A program made the translations under genes and the position numbers. The notes below the pieces were generated by a model that made no database searches, had not been told where the DNA came from, and saw only the letters and a program-made list of their open reading frames with translations. Positions 29,195 to 37,641 of a stretch of DNA of 64,000 nucleotides are shown in pieces. Within the stretch, counting starts at the first letter, position 1; every line of letters starts with the position of its first letter. This DNA is from Azospirillum humicireducens (lineage in GTDB: Bacteria > Pseudomonadota > Alphaproteobacteria > Azospirillales > Azospirillaceae): NCBI RefSeq assembly GCF_001639105.2, contig NZ_CP015285.1, forward strand, positions 2,472,501 through 2,536,500, in the 5' to 3' direction.

Positions 29195-29980
29195 TTAGGG
29201 AAAGATCTTCAGGCCGATCCCCTCATAGCCCTTGACGCGGGAGGCCGGACGGCTGGCGCGCGCCATGCCGGTCAGTCCATCGGTCATCAGTTTCTTTTCC
29301 ACGATGTCGAAGGCGCGGTTGGGCTGGTCGGGGGCCAGCACATGGCGGGCGACCGGATGCGCCGCCAGATCGGCCAGTTGCAGGCCGACGGAATTGCAGG
29401 CTTTCGATGCGAAGCGCAACTCGAAATGATGATTCCAGGCCTCCTTCTTGTCGAGGATGCGCCGGAATTGCAATTCCAGGTCCTTGTCTTCCGCCTTGCC
29501 GCGCGATTCGGCGATGATGTGGGTGCGCCGCCCCTGCTGTCTCCGGTCGATCAGGAACTGATAGGTTCGCTCCAGGCAGAATTCCAGGGACAGGTGATAG
29601 GGATTGTGCGGGGTCCTGTAGCGTTCCTTCAGCTTGACCTTGTCGATCGCCGTGACGCACAGGGTGAAGGGCGATTCGGCGATGATCGCCGACATGCCGT
29701 CCAGGAAGGCGTTGCGCCGTGCGGCATCGCGCAGCACGGCGAAATCCCCCTGCTGCTTGCGAATGTCGCGGCTGTGCAGCACGGTCAGGTCGTGGCCGAA
29801 AGTGTTGAATTTCAGGACATCGAGCGCCGGGGCGACCTGGGTCGCGTAGTCCGTCTTGCGCAAAATGCAGAAGGCCAGGGCGAACAAGGGAAACTCGGGG
29901 TTGATCGAGGTCAGGTTGTGATCGCCGCTCTCGTCCACGAACACGATGAAGTCGCTGAAATCGCTATCCGCTTGGCTCAA
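29195..29980 (-). CDS. DUF3800 domain protein
   Basis: A 261-aa protein of the DUF3800 family, which has an RNase H-like fold with conserved acidic residues. Seen here: IVFVDESGDHNL at the N-terminus (DESG motif), VLHSRDIRKQQGDF, HIIAESRGKAEDKDLE and the C-terminal QLADLAAHPVARHVL. DUF3800 genes are common in defence islands and between hsdS and hsdR in type I loci, exactly where this one lies. It is open and full length while both neighbours are damaged. A nuclease function is a family-level guess only. Confidence 0.85.
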   Translation of the reverse strand: MSQADSDFSDFIVFVDESGDHNLTSINPEFPLFALAFCILRKTDYATQVAPALDVLKFNTFGHDLTVLHSRDIRKQQGDFAVLRDAARRNAFLDGMSAIIAESPFTLCVTAIDKVKLKERYRTPHNPYHLSLEFCLERTYQFLIDRRQQGRRTHIIAESRGKAEDKDLELQFRRILDKKEAWNHHFELRFASKACNSVGLQLADLAAHPVARHVLAPDQPNRAFDIVEKKLMTDGLTGMARASRPASRVKGYEGIGLKIFP

Positions 29981-30088
29981 AATCCCATCCCCAATGAATG
30001 CGATCCGGATGGCGTCTTCTTCGCGCCCGGATCATTGTCCGCCATCGATGCTCCCGTCAGAGCGGTGGAGAATTGATGGTCAACCATC

Positions 30089-31277
30089 TTAAAGGTCTTG
30101 GCGTTCCGGGAGCAACCTCTGGAATTGTACGCGGCGGCCCCGGTGCGTCACACGGCGGACAGGGCGTCGGCGGGAACCCCGCTTCCGGCCGGTCAGGAGG
30201 TCGGACAGGAGGGCCGCTTTGGTTTTTTCCATGGGCCAATGCGTCCGAAGCCGACCGCTCCGCGAGGGGGTATGCGGCGACCTGTTGGACAATCCTTTCC
30301 TGCTCTTCCTTCCCCGGTAACAGGACCGGGAAATCCTTGACCTGCGTAGAGTTGATCGAAGCAAGATTCGTGGTCCGCTTCGCACAACCCAGGAAGTAGC
30401 CCTTCCCATGGGCCGATGCGGTCAAAGCTGCCAGGAACTCCGACACGAGAAGGTTCGGATTTGGGCGAACCGCAAAGACATGGTTCTGGTGCAGGCACAC
30501 AGGCACTTAGCCTTTCCAGCCATCGCCCCGGCCAAGCTTGTCGAAATCCCCGCCTTCGGTCATCAGCACGTCTCCGGGGCGGAGGCTGTACCGCTCGACC
30601 TGTGATGCCGAAACCGTGATGGTCTTCAACTCAATGAGGTCGATGTGACCATCCTGGACATTTGCGACCCTCAGGTAGGGGAGTTCGACCGGGTCGTGGA
30701 TGTCCTTTTTACCTTTGGCGACTCCGGTCTGGATGTGAGCCACCGTTCTGAGAGGCACAACCTTCCATGGCTCGGGAATCGCGCCAAACTCGGTCTGCTT
30801 GAAGCGACTATGCCCAATCCCCTTGCTCAGCAAACGCTTCAGCACGCTCTGCTGGACCGTGCGGGTCTGCTCGATGACCGCCTGCGTCGAAGCAACGGCT
30901 TCGTCCACGCTGGACAGGATTTCGGCGATGCGGCGTTGCTCGGAGAGCGGCGGCAGAGGGATCTGGAATTCGAGGATGTCTTGCTTTGTGATATTTGGAT
31001 CTTTCCGACTACTTGCAGCAATTTTCTTCCAAGCCGGCTGGCTACGGACGAGACAGTAGTTAAGGAATGCAGGATTTACTCGTTGGCGGTCAGCCAAAAT
31101 TGCAGAGACAGCCCGATTTGTAGCGGCATTCCTCTGCAATACCCCTGTCCTACCTATCTTTTGGAATCCACCATACATGGCCACAAGCACTGTTCCGGGA
31201 GGGTGTATTTCACACGATGTATCATACCGGCTCACGCTTGAACTGACTCTCGTGCCGCAGGGGATTCCCAAATTATA
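30089..31277 (-). pseudogene. hsdS: type I RM specificity subunit HsdS, truncated and mutated
   Basis: Most of an HsdS protein is recognisable: the end of the first target-recognition domain (GTVLVAMYGGFQKIGRTGVL), the central conserved region (IPLPPLSEQRRIAEILSSVD, then a coiled spacer), the second recognition domain (AIPEPWKVVPLRTVAHIQTG) and the C-terminal conserved region (LLPGKEEQERIVQQVAAY). Three lesions are visible. The N-terminus is replaced by the IS630 element at 31278. An in-frame TAA at 30507-30509 interrupts WKG-VPVCLHQNHVF, where CAA is expected. The frame also changes between VAAYPLAE and the normal tail KTKAALLSDLLTGRKRG (30176-30227). Not functional. Confidence 0.85.
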
Positions 31278-32396
31278 GCGAGCATGCTTCACTGAAGCTC
31301 CACCGGGAGTGGGGGTGACCATGTCGGCAAGCCTGAAGATCGCGGACGGGATGACGGCGGCGGACCTGCGGCTCTGGGCACGGCGGTGCGGCAACGGTCG
31401 GGCGGCGGCGCGGGCGTATGCCATCGCCAACGCCTTGGATGGGCTGGACCGTGCGGAGGCCGCACGCTTGGCTGGGATGGAGCGGCAGGCGCTGCGGGAC
31501 GCGGTGCGGCGCTACAACGTGGAAGGGGTTGCGGGCCTGTTCGACCGGCCCAAGGGGCACCGGGCGGAGTGGCTGAGCGACGCGGAGCAGGCGGCCTTGG
31601 CGGCCGCGGTCTTCAAAGGACCGGCCCCCGCCGTGGATGGGGTCTGCACCTGGACCTGCGAGGCCCTGGCGGTGTGGATCGCCGCCAAGTTCGGCAAAAC
31701 CTTTCATCCGCACAGTGTCGGCCGGACGTTGCGGCGGCTGGGCCTCTCGCGCCAGAAGGCCCGGCCCGTTCACCCGAAAACCGAGAGCAAAGCGCAGGAG
31801 CGCTTCAAAAAAGGGGGCTTCGCCGCGCCCTGACGGCGGCCGCCGAGGCGCACCCGGGCAAGCGCCTGCGCGTGTTCTTCCAAGATGAGGCGCGGTTCGG
31901 GCAGAAGGGGCGGCTGTGCCATCGCTGGTGGCTGAAGGGCCAGCGTCCCCCCGGCCTATGCGACCAGAGGTTCGACTGGACTTACCTCTATGCCGCCGTC
32001 GAACCCAAGACGGGGGAAGGCTTTGCCCTCGTCCTGCCGACGGTGTCCACCGTCGCCATGAACCGCTTCCTCGCCGACTTCGCCGCCACCCTGGCCCCGG
32101 ACGACCACGCCGTCATGATCCTCGACGGCGCCGGTTGGCACGCCAGCAAGAGCCTGGTCGTGCCCGCCAATCTCATCCTCGTGCCCTTGCCGCCCTATTC
32201 GCCCGAGTGCAACCCGGTCGAGCGGATCTGGCTCTTCCTCCGCGAAAAGCTGATGTCGCTGCGGGTCTTTCCCGATCAGGACGCCATCATCGACGCTTGC
32301 TGCGACGCCTGGAACGCGCTCGTCGCCGAAACCGGCCGCATCAAATCCCTCTGCTTTCCGCCTTGGCTCCAGAAGGTCATTTCATAGGAGAGGCGG
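31278..32396 (+). mobile_element. IS630-family insertion sequence
   Basis: About 1.1 kb holding one transposase in two overlapping frames. IS630 elements insert at and duplicate TA; TA dinucleotides flank the estimated ends at 31276-31277 and 32397-32398. The terminal inverted repeats are weak, so the ends are uncertain by a few bases. The left end has its own dyad (GAGC-ATGC-TTCACTGAA-GCTC). It separates the first 29 codons of hsdM from the body of hsdS, with most of hsdM and the start of hsdS absent. Confidence 0.75.
31321..32387 (+). CDS. IS630-family transposase, two frames joined by a -1 shift
   Basis: The first frame (to 31833) is the helix-turn-helix DNA-binding part: LWARRCGNGRAAARAYAIAN, EAARLAGMERQALRDAVRRY, GLFDRPKGHR, ending ERFKKGGFAAP. 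The second frame (ending 32387) continues with the DDE catalytic domain: VFFQDEARFGQKG (first Asp), VMILDGAGWHASKS (second Asp), PPYSPECNPVERIWLFLREK (Glu). All three catalytic residues are present. The frames meet at A6G5 (31807-31817); a -1 slip there gives a continuous protein of about 350 aa. This could be programmed slippage or a disabling indel. The zero-frame codons are AAA AAA GGG, not a perfect X-XXY-YYZ heptamer. Confidence 0.8.
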
Positions 32397-32397
32397 T

Positions 32398-32484
32398 ATA
32401 ATCCGCTGCATCGATGGAACCCCTGAGAATGTCGGCGGCCTTCCACAGATGGGATTCAAGCCGGTCCAGGGTCAGAACGGCCAT
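32398..32484 (-). pseudogene. hsdM: 5' fragment of type I modification methyltransferase HsdM
   Basis: Reading the minus strand from the ATG at 32484 gives 29 codons, beginning MAVLTLDRLESHLWKAADIL and ending RGSIDAADY. This is the canonical start of HsdM (LESHLWKAADILRGSID...). The frame stops exactly at the right edge of the IS630 element; the methyltransferase domain is absent from the window. It shows that hsdM preceded hsdS and fixes the orientation of the lost operon. Confidence 0.8.
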
Positions 32485-32593
32485 CGCGAGCCCAACATCT
32501 CTTCAAAGATGTGCAAAACGACGGCACTCCATCAGACCGGGTGCGGCAGGCAACGGCGTTGACCGGGGGCGGGGCCGCAGCAGGGTGGCCGGC

Positions 32594-33043
32594 TCAGTCC
32601 TCCTCGTCGAAATCCTCGTCGGGGTCCGGGTACTGGGGCGGGGCCTTGCCGACCGACGCGACCACCCTGGGGTAGCGTTTGCGTGGCTCCCGCTCGCCGA
32701 GGGCCAGGACCTCGACCCGGAACCGCCACTCGTCCCCGTAGTCGAACAGGAAAATCATCGCCGTCCCGACCTTCGGGAACGCCTGGACCACCGTCGTCTT
32801 CCTGACGCTCAGGGAATCGCCGCCCTCCCCCATGTCTGCGAAGAGTTCGTACCGGGGCTTGGCGTCGTAGATGTGCCCGGTGAGCTTGGGGAAAAACCCG
32901 AAGGCGTGGTCGAGGTCGAAGGCGTAGGCCCGGACGATGGCCTCGGCGAGGTCGTAGAGGGAGCGGTCGCTCGGGATCTCGATGTCCCGGTAGAGCTTGG
33001 GCCGAAGTGCGGCCCGGACGATGTGGGTGGTGGCGTCGGCCAT
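32594..33043 (-). CDS. plasmid pRiA4b ORF-3 family protein
   Basis: A 149-aa protein matching the pRiA4b ORF-3-like family: start of fold VRAALRPKLYRDIEIPSDRS, the central DYGDEWRFRVEVL and the closing YPRVVASVGKAPPQYPDPDE. A long acidic C-terminus (DPDEDFDEED) follows. The function is unknown; the family is frequent on plasmids, islands and near toxin-antitoxin or transposon genes. AGGAGGA precedes the ATG at a good distance. It lies 36 bp downstream of the unknown 291-aa gene, probably in one transcript, and just upstream of the hsdM remnant. Confidence 0.82.
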   Translation of the reverse strand: MADATTHIVRAALRPKLYRDIEIPSDRSLYDLAEAIVRAYAFDLDHAFGFFPKLTGHIYDAKPRYELFADMGEGGDSLSVRKTTVVQAFPKVGTAMIFLFDYGDEWRFRVEVLALGEREPRKRYPRVVASVGKAPPQYPDPDEDFDEED

Positions 33044-33079
33044 GGTGTTGTCCTCCTGTCGGTGCGGCGGCCCGCCGCG

Positions 33080-33955
33080 TCACGCCTGCGGCAGACTTTC
33101 CCGGATGTCGGGGACTCCGGCCAGGAAGATGGCGTCGGGCTGGTGGTTGACGTAGGCGAGGAAGATGTACTCGTTCCAGTGGTTGGCGGTCGGGCCGAAC
33201 TTCAGCAGGGCTTCGGCGTCCACGGCCTTCCGGCCGCCGGCTGCGGACATCCGGGCGACCTCGCGGCCGATGTAGTCCAGAAACCGCTGCTCCGTCCCGT
33301 CCAGCACCACATAGGGCGTGGTGACCACCACATGATGGCCGATGTCGGGGAGCGGCGGCGGCAGCAGGCGGGTGTACCAGAGTTGGCCGGGCTCCCCGAG
33401 ATACTCCGATGCCGAGTGGCACCGCAGGACTCGGCCGGTCACGATGTCCTTCAGCAGCACCAGCGGGCCGTCCATGCCCATGTGGACATAGAAGCCCATG
33501 CGGGACTCCTGCATCGGCCGGACGATGTCGGCGATCCAGGCCGGCATGCCGGTGGACTCCGCCACCCGCAGGATGCAGGTCCCCATGGTCTCCCGGCTGG
33601 ACCAGAACTGGAGGTCGAAGAAGGCCCACATGTTGAAGTGGCTCGCCGTCAGCGGGCTGATCGGCGGGCCTTCCGGCACATACTCGTCCTCCGCCTTCGC
33701 CACCGCCTTGGCGTAGCCCTTCGCCTCGGGCATGGCGGAGATCGCCTCGGCGAACATCGACACCAGCGTCAGCCCCTGGGCGTAGAAGGCGAAGGCAGGA
33801 TCGTAGCCCTGCTCGACGAGGTCGTTGAAACGGCTGCCGTCGAGGCCAGCCTCAACGGCACGCTCCCGGCTCGCCCGAAACGCGGACAGATCGACGACGT
33901 TCGACCGGATCTGGGTCGCCACCTTCCGGGCGATCTTGTCGGCAACGCTTCCCAT
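33080..33955 (-). CDS. hypothetical protein, 291 aa
   Basis: Not recognised. The start at 33955 (MGSVADKIARK) follows GGAG. The first 90 residues are helical and mixed-charge, with a moderately hydrophobic stretch FAFYAQGLTLVSMFAEAISA. Residues about 100-220 are rich in aromatic and hydrophobic residues (ASHFNMWAFFDLQFWSSRET, MGFYVHMGMDGPLVLLKDIV), suggesting a compact alpha/beta domain. No signal peptide and no cysteine/histidine cluster is seen. The middle segment VTGRVLRCHSASEYLGEPGQ has the look of SEC-C/helicase-associated 'D..TG......S' repeats, but this is weak. It lies between the His-rich exporter and the pRiA4b ORF-3 gene on one strand. Confidence 0.6.
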   Translation of the reverse strand: MGSVADKIARKVATQIRSNVVDLSAFRASRERAVEAGLDGSRFNDLVEQGYDPAFAFYAQGLTLVSMFAEAISAMPEAKGYAKAVAKAEDEYVPEGPPISPLTASHFNMWAFFDLQFWSSRETMGTCILRVAESTGMPAWIADIVRPMQESRMGFYVHMGMDGPLVLLKDIVTGRVLRCHSASEYLGEPGQLWYTRLLPPPLPDIGHHVVVTTPYVVLDGTEQRFLDYIGREVARMSAAGGRKAVDAEALLKFGPTANHWNEYIFLAYVNHQPDAIFLAGVPDIRESLPQA

Positions 33956-33986
33956 AGGGACTCCTGCTGTCGGTTTGGCCCACGCC

Positions 33987-35045
33987 TCAATGCGTATGAC
34001 CGTGGTGGGCATCGGGGAAGTGGGCGTGCCGGTGCCGCAGTCGGCCGTGACGATGCTTGTGGGTGTGCGGTTCGGTCACCGGGCCGTCGTGACCGTGCTG
34101 GTGATGCTCGTCGTGAACGTGCGGGTGATCGTGCTCGATCTCGTTGTGGTCATGCTCATGGTCGTGGTCCTCGGTCAGGTGCAGCCAGACGCCGATCCCC
34201 ATCAGGACCGCTGCGGTGACGAGCCCAGCCGTCAACGGCTCCCCAAAGATCACCAGGGAGACGATGCCTCCGACGAACGGGGCCGTGGAGAAATAGGCCC
34301 CGGTCCTGGCGGTGCCGATATGCCGCAGGGCGATCACGAACAGCACGAGGCTGACGCCGTAGCCCAGCAGCCCGACCAGCATGGCCGCCGCCACGGTCGG
34401 CACGGCGGGCAAGCCGTCGCCAAGGGCCGTGGCGATGCCGACATTGACGCTGCCGGCAACCACCCCCTTGATCGCGGCGATGTCCACAGGATCTGCCAGC
34501 GAGACCTTGCGGGTCAGGTTGTTGTCCACCGCCCACATCAGGCAGGCGGCAGCGACCACGACCGGTCCCCATCCACCGGCCCAGCCGCTTCCAATGTCCA
34601 GCGGTCCACTCCAGGACAGCACCACCGCTCCCGCCACGATGGCGACCATCCCGGCAACGAGCCGCCGGTCGAAGCCTTCCTGGAAGACGAACCACGCCAG
34701 GAGAGCGGTAAGCACCCCTTCCAGAGTGAGCAGCAGCGAGGCGGTCGATGCCGGCGTTGCCGTCAGGCCGAACATCAGCAGCACCGGCCCGGCGACACCA
34801 CCGGCAAAGACGGCGCCAAGCAGCCAGAGCCACTCGGTGCCGCGGATGCTCCGTTCGCCCCGCCTCGACGATGCCGTCAGCCCACCGAGCAGCCTGACCA
34901 GCCCCAGGCCGATCCCGGAGCCGAGATACAGCAGGCCCGCCAGCATCCAGGGCGACAGGTCATGGACCAGCAGCTTTGCCAGCGGTGTGCTGACGCCGAA
35001 AAGCACGGCAGCACCTATGGCAGTTGTCGACCCCGTTTGTCCCAT
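33987..35045 (-). CDS. EamA/DMT family transporter with histidine-rich C-terminal tail
   Basis: A 352-aa inner-membrane protein. Two EamA repeats give about ten helices (AIGAAVLFGVSTPLAKLLVH at the start, a long TATPASTASLLLTLEGVLTA helix, GIGVWLHL at the end of helix 10). From about residue 289 a cytoplasmic-type tail of about 65 residues holds two dozen histidines in D/E-H alternation, such as EDHDHEHDHNEIEHDHPHVH. Such tails bind Ni, Co or Zn in other exporters, so metal efflux or metal-gated export is a reasonable inference, though the EamA core usually moves metabolites. It sits at the right end of the accessory region, 55 bp from folC. Confidence 0.85.
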   Translation of the reverse strand: MGQTGSTTAIGAAVLFGVSTPLAKLLVHDLSPWMLAGLLYLGSGIGLGLVRLLGGLTASSRRGERSIRGTEWLWLLGAVFAGGVAGPVLLMFGLTATPASTASLLLTLEGVLTALLAWFVFQEGFDRRLVAGMVAIVAGAVVLSWSGPLDIGSGWAGGWGPVVVAAACLMWAVDNNLTRKVSLADPVDIAAIKGVVAGSVNVGIATALGDGLPAVPTVAAAMLVGLLGYGVSLVLFVIALRHIGTARTGAYFSTAPFVGGIVSLVIFGEPLTAGLVTAAVLMGIGVWLHLTEDHDHEHDHNEIEHDHPHVHDEHHQHGHDGPVTEPHTHKHRHGRLRHRHAHFPDAHHGHTH

Positions 35046-35100
35046 GGGAGATCCACCCGTCCGGTGGCTGAAGAAAACAGTCTCCCGACGATGACGGATC

Positions 35101-36468
35101 TCAGCCGTTCTCCGCCAGCACCGTTCCGGCCAGATAGAGCGAGCCGCAGATCAGCACACGCGCCGGACCCGGGCGATTGGCCACGAGATCGGCCAGGGCC
35201 GCATCGACACCATCGGCCGCCGCATGGTCGCGGATACCGCAAAGCTTGGCGGTCTCGCAGGATTCCTCCGCGGTGAAGCTGGCTTCCTCGCCGGGGATCG
35301 CCACCGCGCGCAGGGAATGGGTGAAGGGCGCCAGCGGCCCCAGGAACTCGAACGGGTCCTTGCTGGACAGCATGCCGTAGATCACGAACAGCGGCAGGGC
35401 AGGAGAGCCCTCCGTCCGGCCGGGCTGGCCGCGCGACCAGTCGACCGCCTGCCGGGCCAGCACCTCGCCCGCCGAATCGTTGTGGCCGCCATCCAGCCAA
35501 AGCTCCCAGCCGGGCGGCAGGCTTTCGGCCAGCGGGCCGCGGGTCAGGCGCTGCAGCCGGGCCGGCCATTCGACGGTGGCGAGGCCCTTGCGCACAGCCT
35601 CATCGTCCACGGCCAGCGGCAGATGGTCCAGACAGGCGATGGCAACGCCGGCATTGGTGATCTGATGGACGCCGGCCAGTCCCGGCATGGGCAGGTCGAG
35701 CTGCCGCCTGGCGCTTTCGAAGCGGAAACCATCCACACGCTCCTGCACCGACCAGCTCTGGATCGGAGCGGCGATGGCGTTGGCGCGCAGGTTCAACGCC
35801 CTGAGCGCATCGGCCTCCGGCTGCGGAGCCAGCACCACCGGGACGCCCGGCTTGAAGATGCCGGCCTTCTCGCTGCCGATCTCCAGCAGCGAATCGCCCA
35901 GGAACTGGCGGTGGTCGTAGGAGATGCGGGTGATCGCCGTCACCGCCGGCCTGTCCACCACATTGGTGGCGTCCAGCCGCCCGCCCAGCCCGGTCTCCAG
36001 CAGGACCACGTCGGCCGGCACGCGGGAGAAGGCAAGGAAGGCCGCGACCGTCGTCACCTCGAAGAAGGTGATCGGGTTGCCGGCGTTGGCGACCTCGCAT
36101 TCCTCCAGCAGGGCGGCCAGATGGTCGTCGTCGATCAGCCGCCCACCCTGATCTCCGCCCAGCCGGATGCGCTCGTGGAAGCGGACGAGGTGTGGAGAGG
36201 TGTAGACATGGACGCGGTAACCGGCCGCCTCCAGCATCGCCCGCAGGAAGGCGACCGTCGACCCCTTGCCGTTGGTGCCGGCGACATGGACCACCGGCGG
36301 CAGCTTCCGCTCCGGATGGTCCAACGCCGCCAGCAGACGGTGCACCCGGTCCAACGACAGGTCGATGACCTTGGGATGAAGCCCCTTCAACCGGTCCAGC
36401 ACCGGGTCGGAACGGGTCGCGGCCGGCCGGGCGGGCGGATTGGCCAGCGGAAGGGAGGCGTCGGTCAT
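35101..36468 (-). CDS. folC: bifunctional folylpolyglutamate synthase / dihydrofolate synthase
   Basis: Adds glutamate to dihydropteroate and to reduced folates, ATP-dependent, cytosolic. 455 aa. The Mur-ligase-like P-loop is VHVAGTNGKGSTVAFLRAML. The folate-binding segment includes PHLVRFHERIRLGG; then TFFEVTTVAAFLAFS, LLETGLGGRLDATNVVD and the C-terminal domain DGGHNDSAGEVLA. The ATG at 36468 lies 34 bp after accD; accD-folC linkage behind trpBA is standard in Alphaproteobacteria. The usual downstream partner (often trxA) is absent: the accessory region begins instead. Confidence 0.95.
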   Translation of the reverse strand: MTDASLPLANPPARPAATRSDPVLDRLKGLHPKVIDLSLDRVHRLLAALDHPERKLPPVVHVAGTNGKGSTVAFLRAMLEAAGYRVHVYTSPHLVRFHERIRLGGDQGGRLIDDDHLAALLEECEVANAGNPITFFEVTTVAAFLAFSRVPADVVLLETGLGGRLDATNVVDRPAVTAITRISYDHRQFLGDSLLEIGSEKAGIFKPGVPVVLAPQPEADALRALNLRANAIAAPIQSWSVQERVDGFRFESARRQLDLPMPGLAGVHQITNAGVAIACLDHLPLAVDDEAVRKGLATVEWPARLQRLTRGPLAESLPPGWELWLDGGHNDSAGEVLARQAVDWSRGQPGRTEGSPALPLFVIYGMLSSKDPFEFLGPLAPFTHSLRAVAIPGEEASFTAEESCETAKLCGIRDHAAADGVDAALADLVANRPGPARVLICGSLYLAGTVLAENG

Positions 36469-36502
36469 GATCGTCTCTGGTCGGGTGGGCGGGGGGTGCC
36501 GG

Positions 36503-37486
36503 TCAGTCGTCGCCGGCCTGGACCGGAGCGGCCGGCTGGGCGGAGTTGGCCTGTGCGGTCGGCTGGGGCATCTGGGCCGGTTCGCCGTCGGCCGCCTTCG
36601 CGGCGGTCAGGTCGAGGTCCTCCGCCACCGCGTCGATGCGCGGGGTCATCAGCAGGCCGATGGTGCGGACCAGGGTCGGGCGCAGGTCACGGCGGTGGAC
36701 CACCATGTCGACCATGCCGTGTTCCAGCAGGTATTCCGAGCGCTGGAAGCCTTCCGGCAGGGTCTCGCGGATCGTGCTCTCGATCACGCGGGCGCCGGCG
36801 AAGCCGATCTGCGCACCCTTCTCGGCGATGTGGATGTCGCCCAGCATGGCGAAGCTGGCGGTGACGCCGCCGGTGGTCGGATCGGTCAGCACCACGATGT
36901 AGGGCAGGCCGGCTTCCTTGACCATCTCCACCGCGATGGTGGTCCGCGGCATCTGCATCAGCGACAGGATGCCTTCCTGCATGCGGGCCCCGCCCGATGC
37001 CGGCACGACGATCAGCGGCGCGTTCTTCGCCACCGCCAGACGGGCGGCGGTCAGCAGCCCTTCGCCGACGGCGATGCCCATCGACCCGCCCATGAAGCCG
37101 AAGTCGAAGGCGGCGACCACGGCGGCATGGCCGCCGATGCGGCCCTCGCCCACCACGATGGCGTCGGTGCGGCCGGTCTTGGTCTGGGCTTCCTTCAGGC
37201 GGTCGGTGTAGCGCTTCTGATCGCGGAACTTCAGCGGATCGGCGACCGACTTGGGCAGCTCGACGGCCTCATAGGCGCCGTCGTCGAACATCGACTCCAG
37301 CCGCTTGACCGGGTCGAGCCGCATGTGGAAGCCGCAATGCTGGCAGACGTGCAGGTTCTCTTCCAGCTCGCGGTGGAACAGCATCGACTCGCAGCTCGGG
37401 CATTTGTGCCAGAGGTTGTCGGGCACTTCCTTGCGGGCGTAGAGCGCGCGGATCTTGGGGCGGACGTAGTTGGTGAGCCAGTTCAT
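36503..37486 (-). CDS. accD: acetyl-CoA carboxylase carboxyltransferase subunit beta
   Basis: Together with AccA transfers the carboxyl group from carboxy-biotin to acetyl-CoA, making malonyl-CoA for fatty acids. 327 aa. The N-terminal zinc ribbon has four cysteines in two CxxC pairs (KCPSCESM ... HVCQHCGFH). The crotonase-like core includes [47 protein letters not shown] and GFAGARVIE. The C-terminus carries a low-complexity A/Q/P tail (about 25 residues). The start [12 protein letters not shown] is canonical. It lies 155 bp after trpA. Confidence 0.96.
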   Translation of the reverse strand: MNWLTNYVRPKIRALYARKEVPDNLWHKCPSCESMLFHRELEENLHVCQHCGFHMRLDPVKRLESMFDDGAYEAVELPKSVADPLKFRDQKRYTDRLKEAQTKTGRTDAIVVGEGRIGGHAAVVAAFDFGFMGGSMGIAVGEGLLTAARLAVAKNAPLIVVPASGGARMQEGILSLMQMPRTTIAVEMVKEAGLPYIVVLTDPTTGGVTASFAMLGDIHIAEKGAQIGFAGARVIESTIRETLPEGFQRSEYLLEHGMVDMVVHRRDLRPTLVRTIGLLMTPRIDAVAEDLDLTAAKAADGEPAQMPQPTAQANSAQPAAPVQAGDD

Positions 37487-37641
37487 GGAACGCCTTTCAA
37501 CGACATGGCGGTACGCCGAAGCCCGGCGGCGGCCGGACATCGGGTCCGTGCCGCACCGGGCTCTTCAGCCGGTCGTCGCCATGAGCGATCGTGTTGCAGG
37601 TGTCGTAAAGCGGTTTGCCGTCGTTGTAAACCGTCCGTCCC

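Noticed and set aside
29140..29196. Terminator after the DUF3800 gene (hairpin CGGGC-TTCG-GCCCG)
   Set aside because: The hairpin is stable but overlaps the gene end and lacks a following T-run in the gene's direction; left unannotated.
31804..31817. Classical A-AAA-AAG slippery heptamer in the IS630 transposase
   Set aside because: The zero frame reads TTC AAA AAA GGG, so the standard X-XXY-YYZ rule is not met; slippage on the A run remains possible but is not the textbook signal.
35046..35100. Possible right attachment site of the accessory region
   Set aside because: No copy of the tRNA-Ala 3' end was found here or elsewhere in 27-35 kb; the best match, TCGGCTCCA near 27774-27782, is too short.
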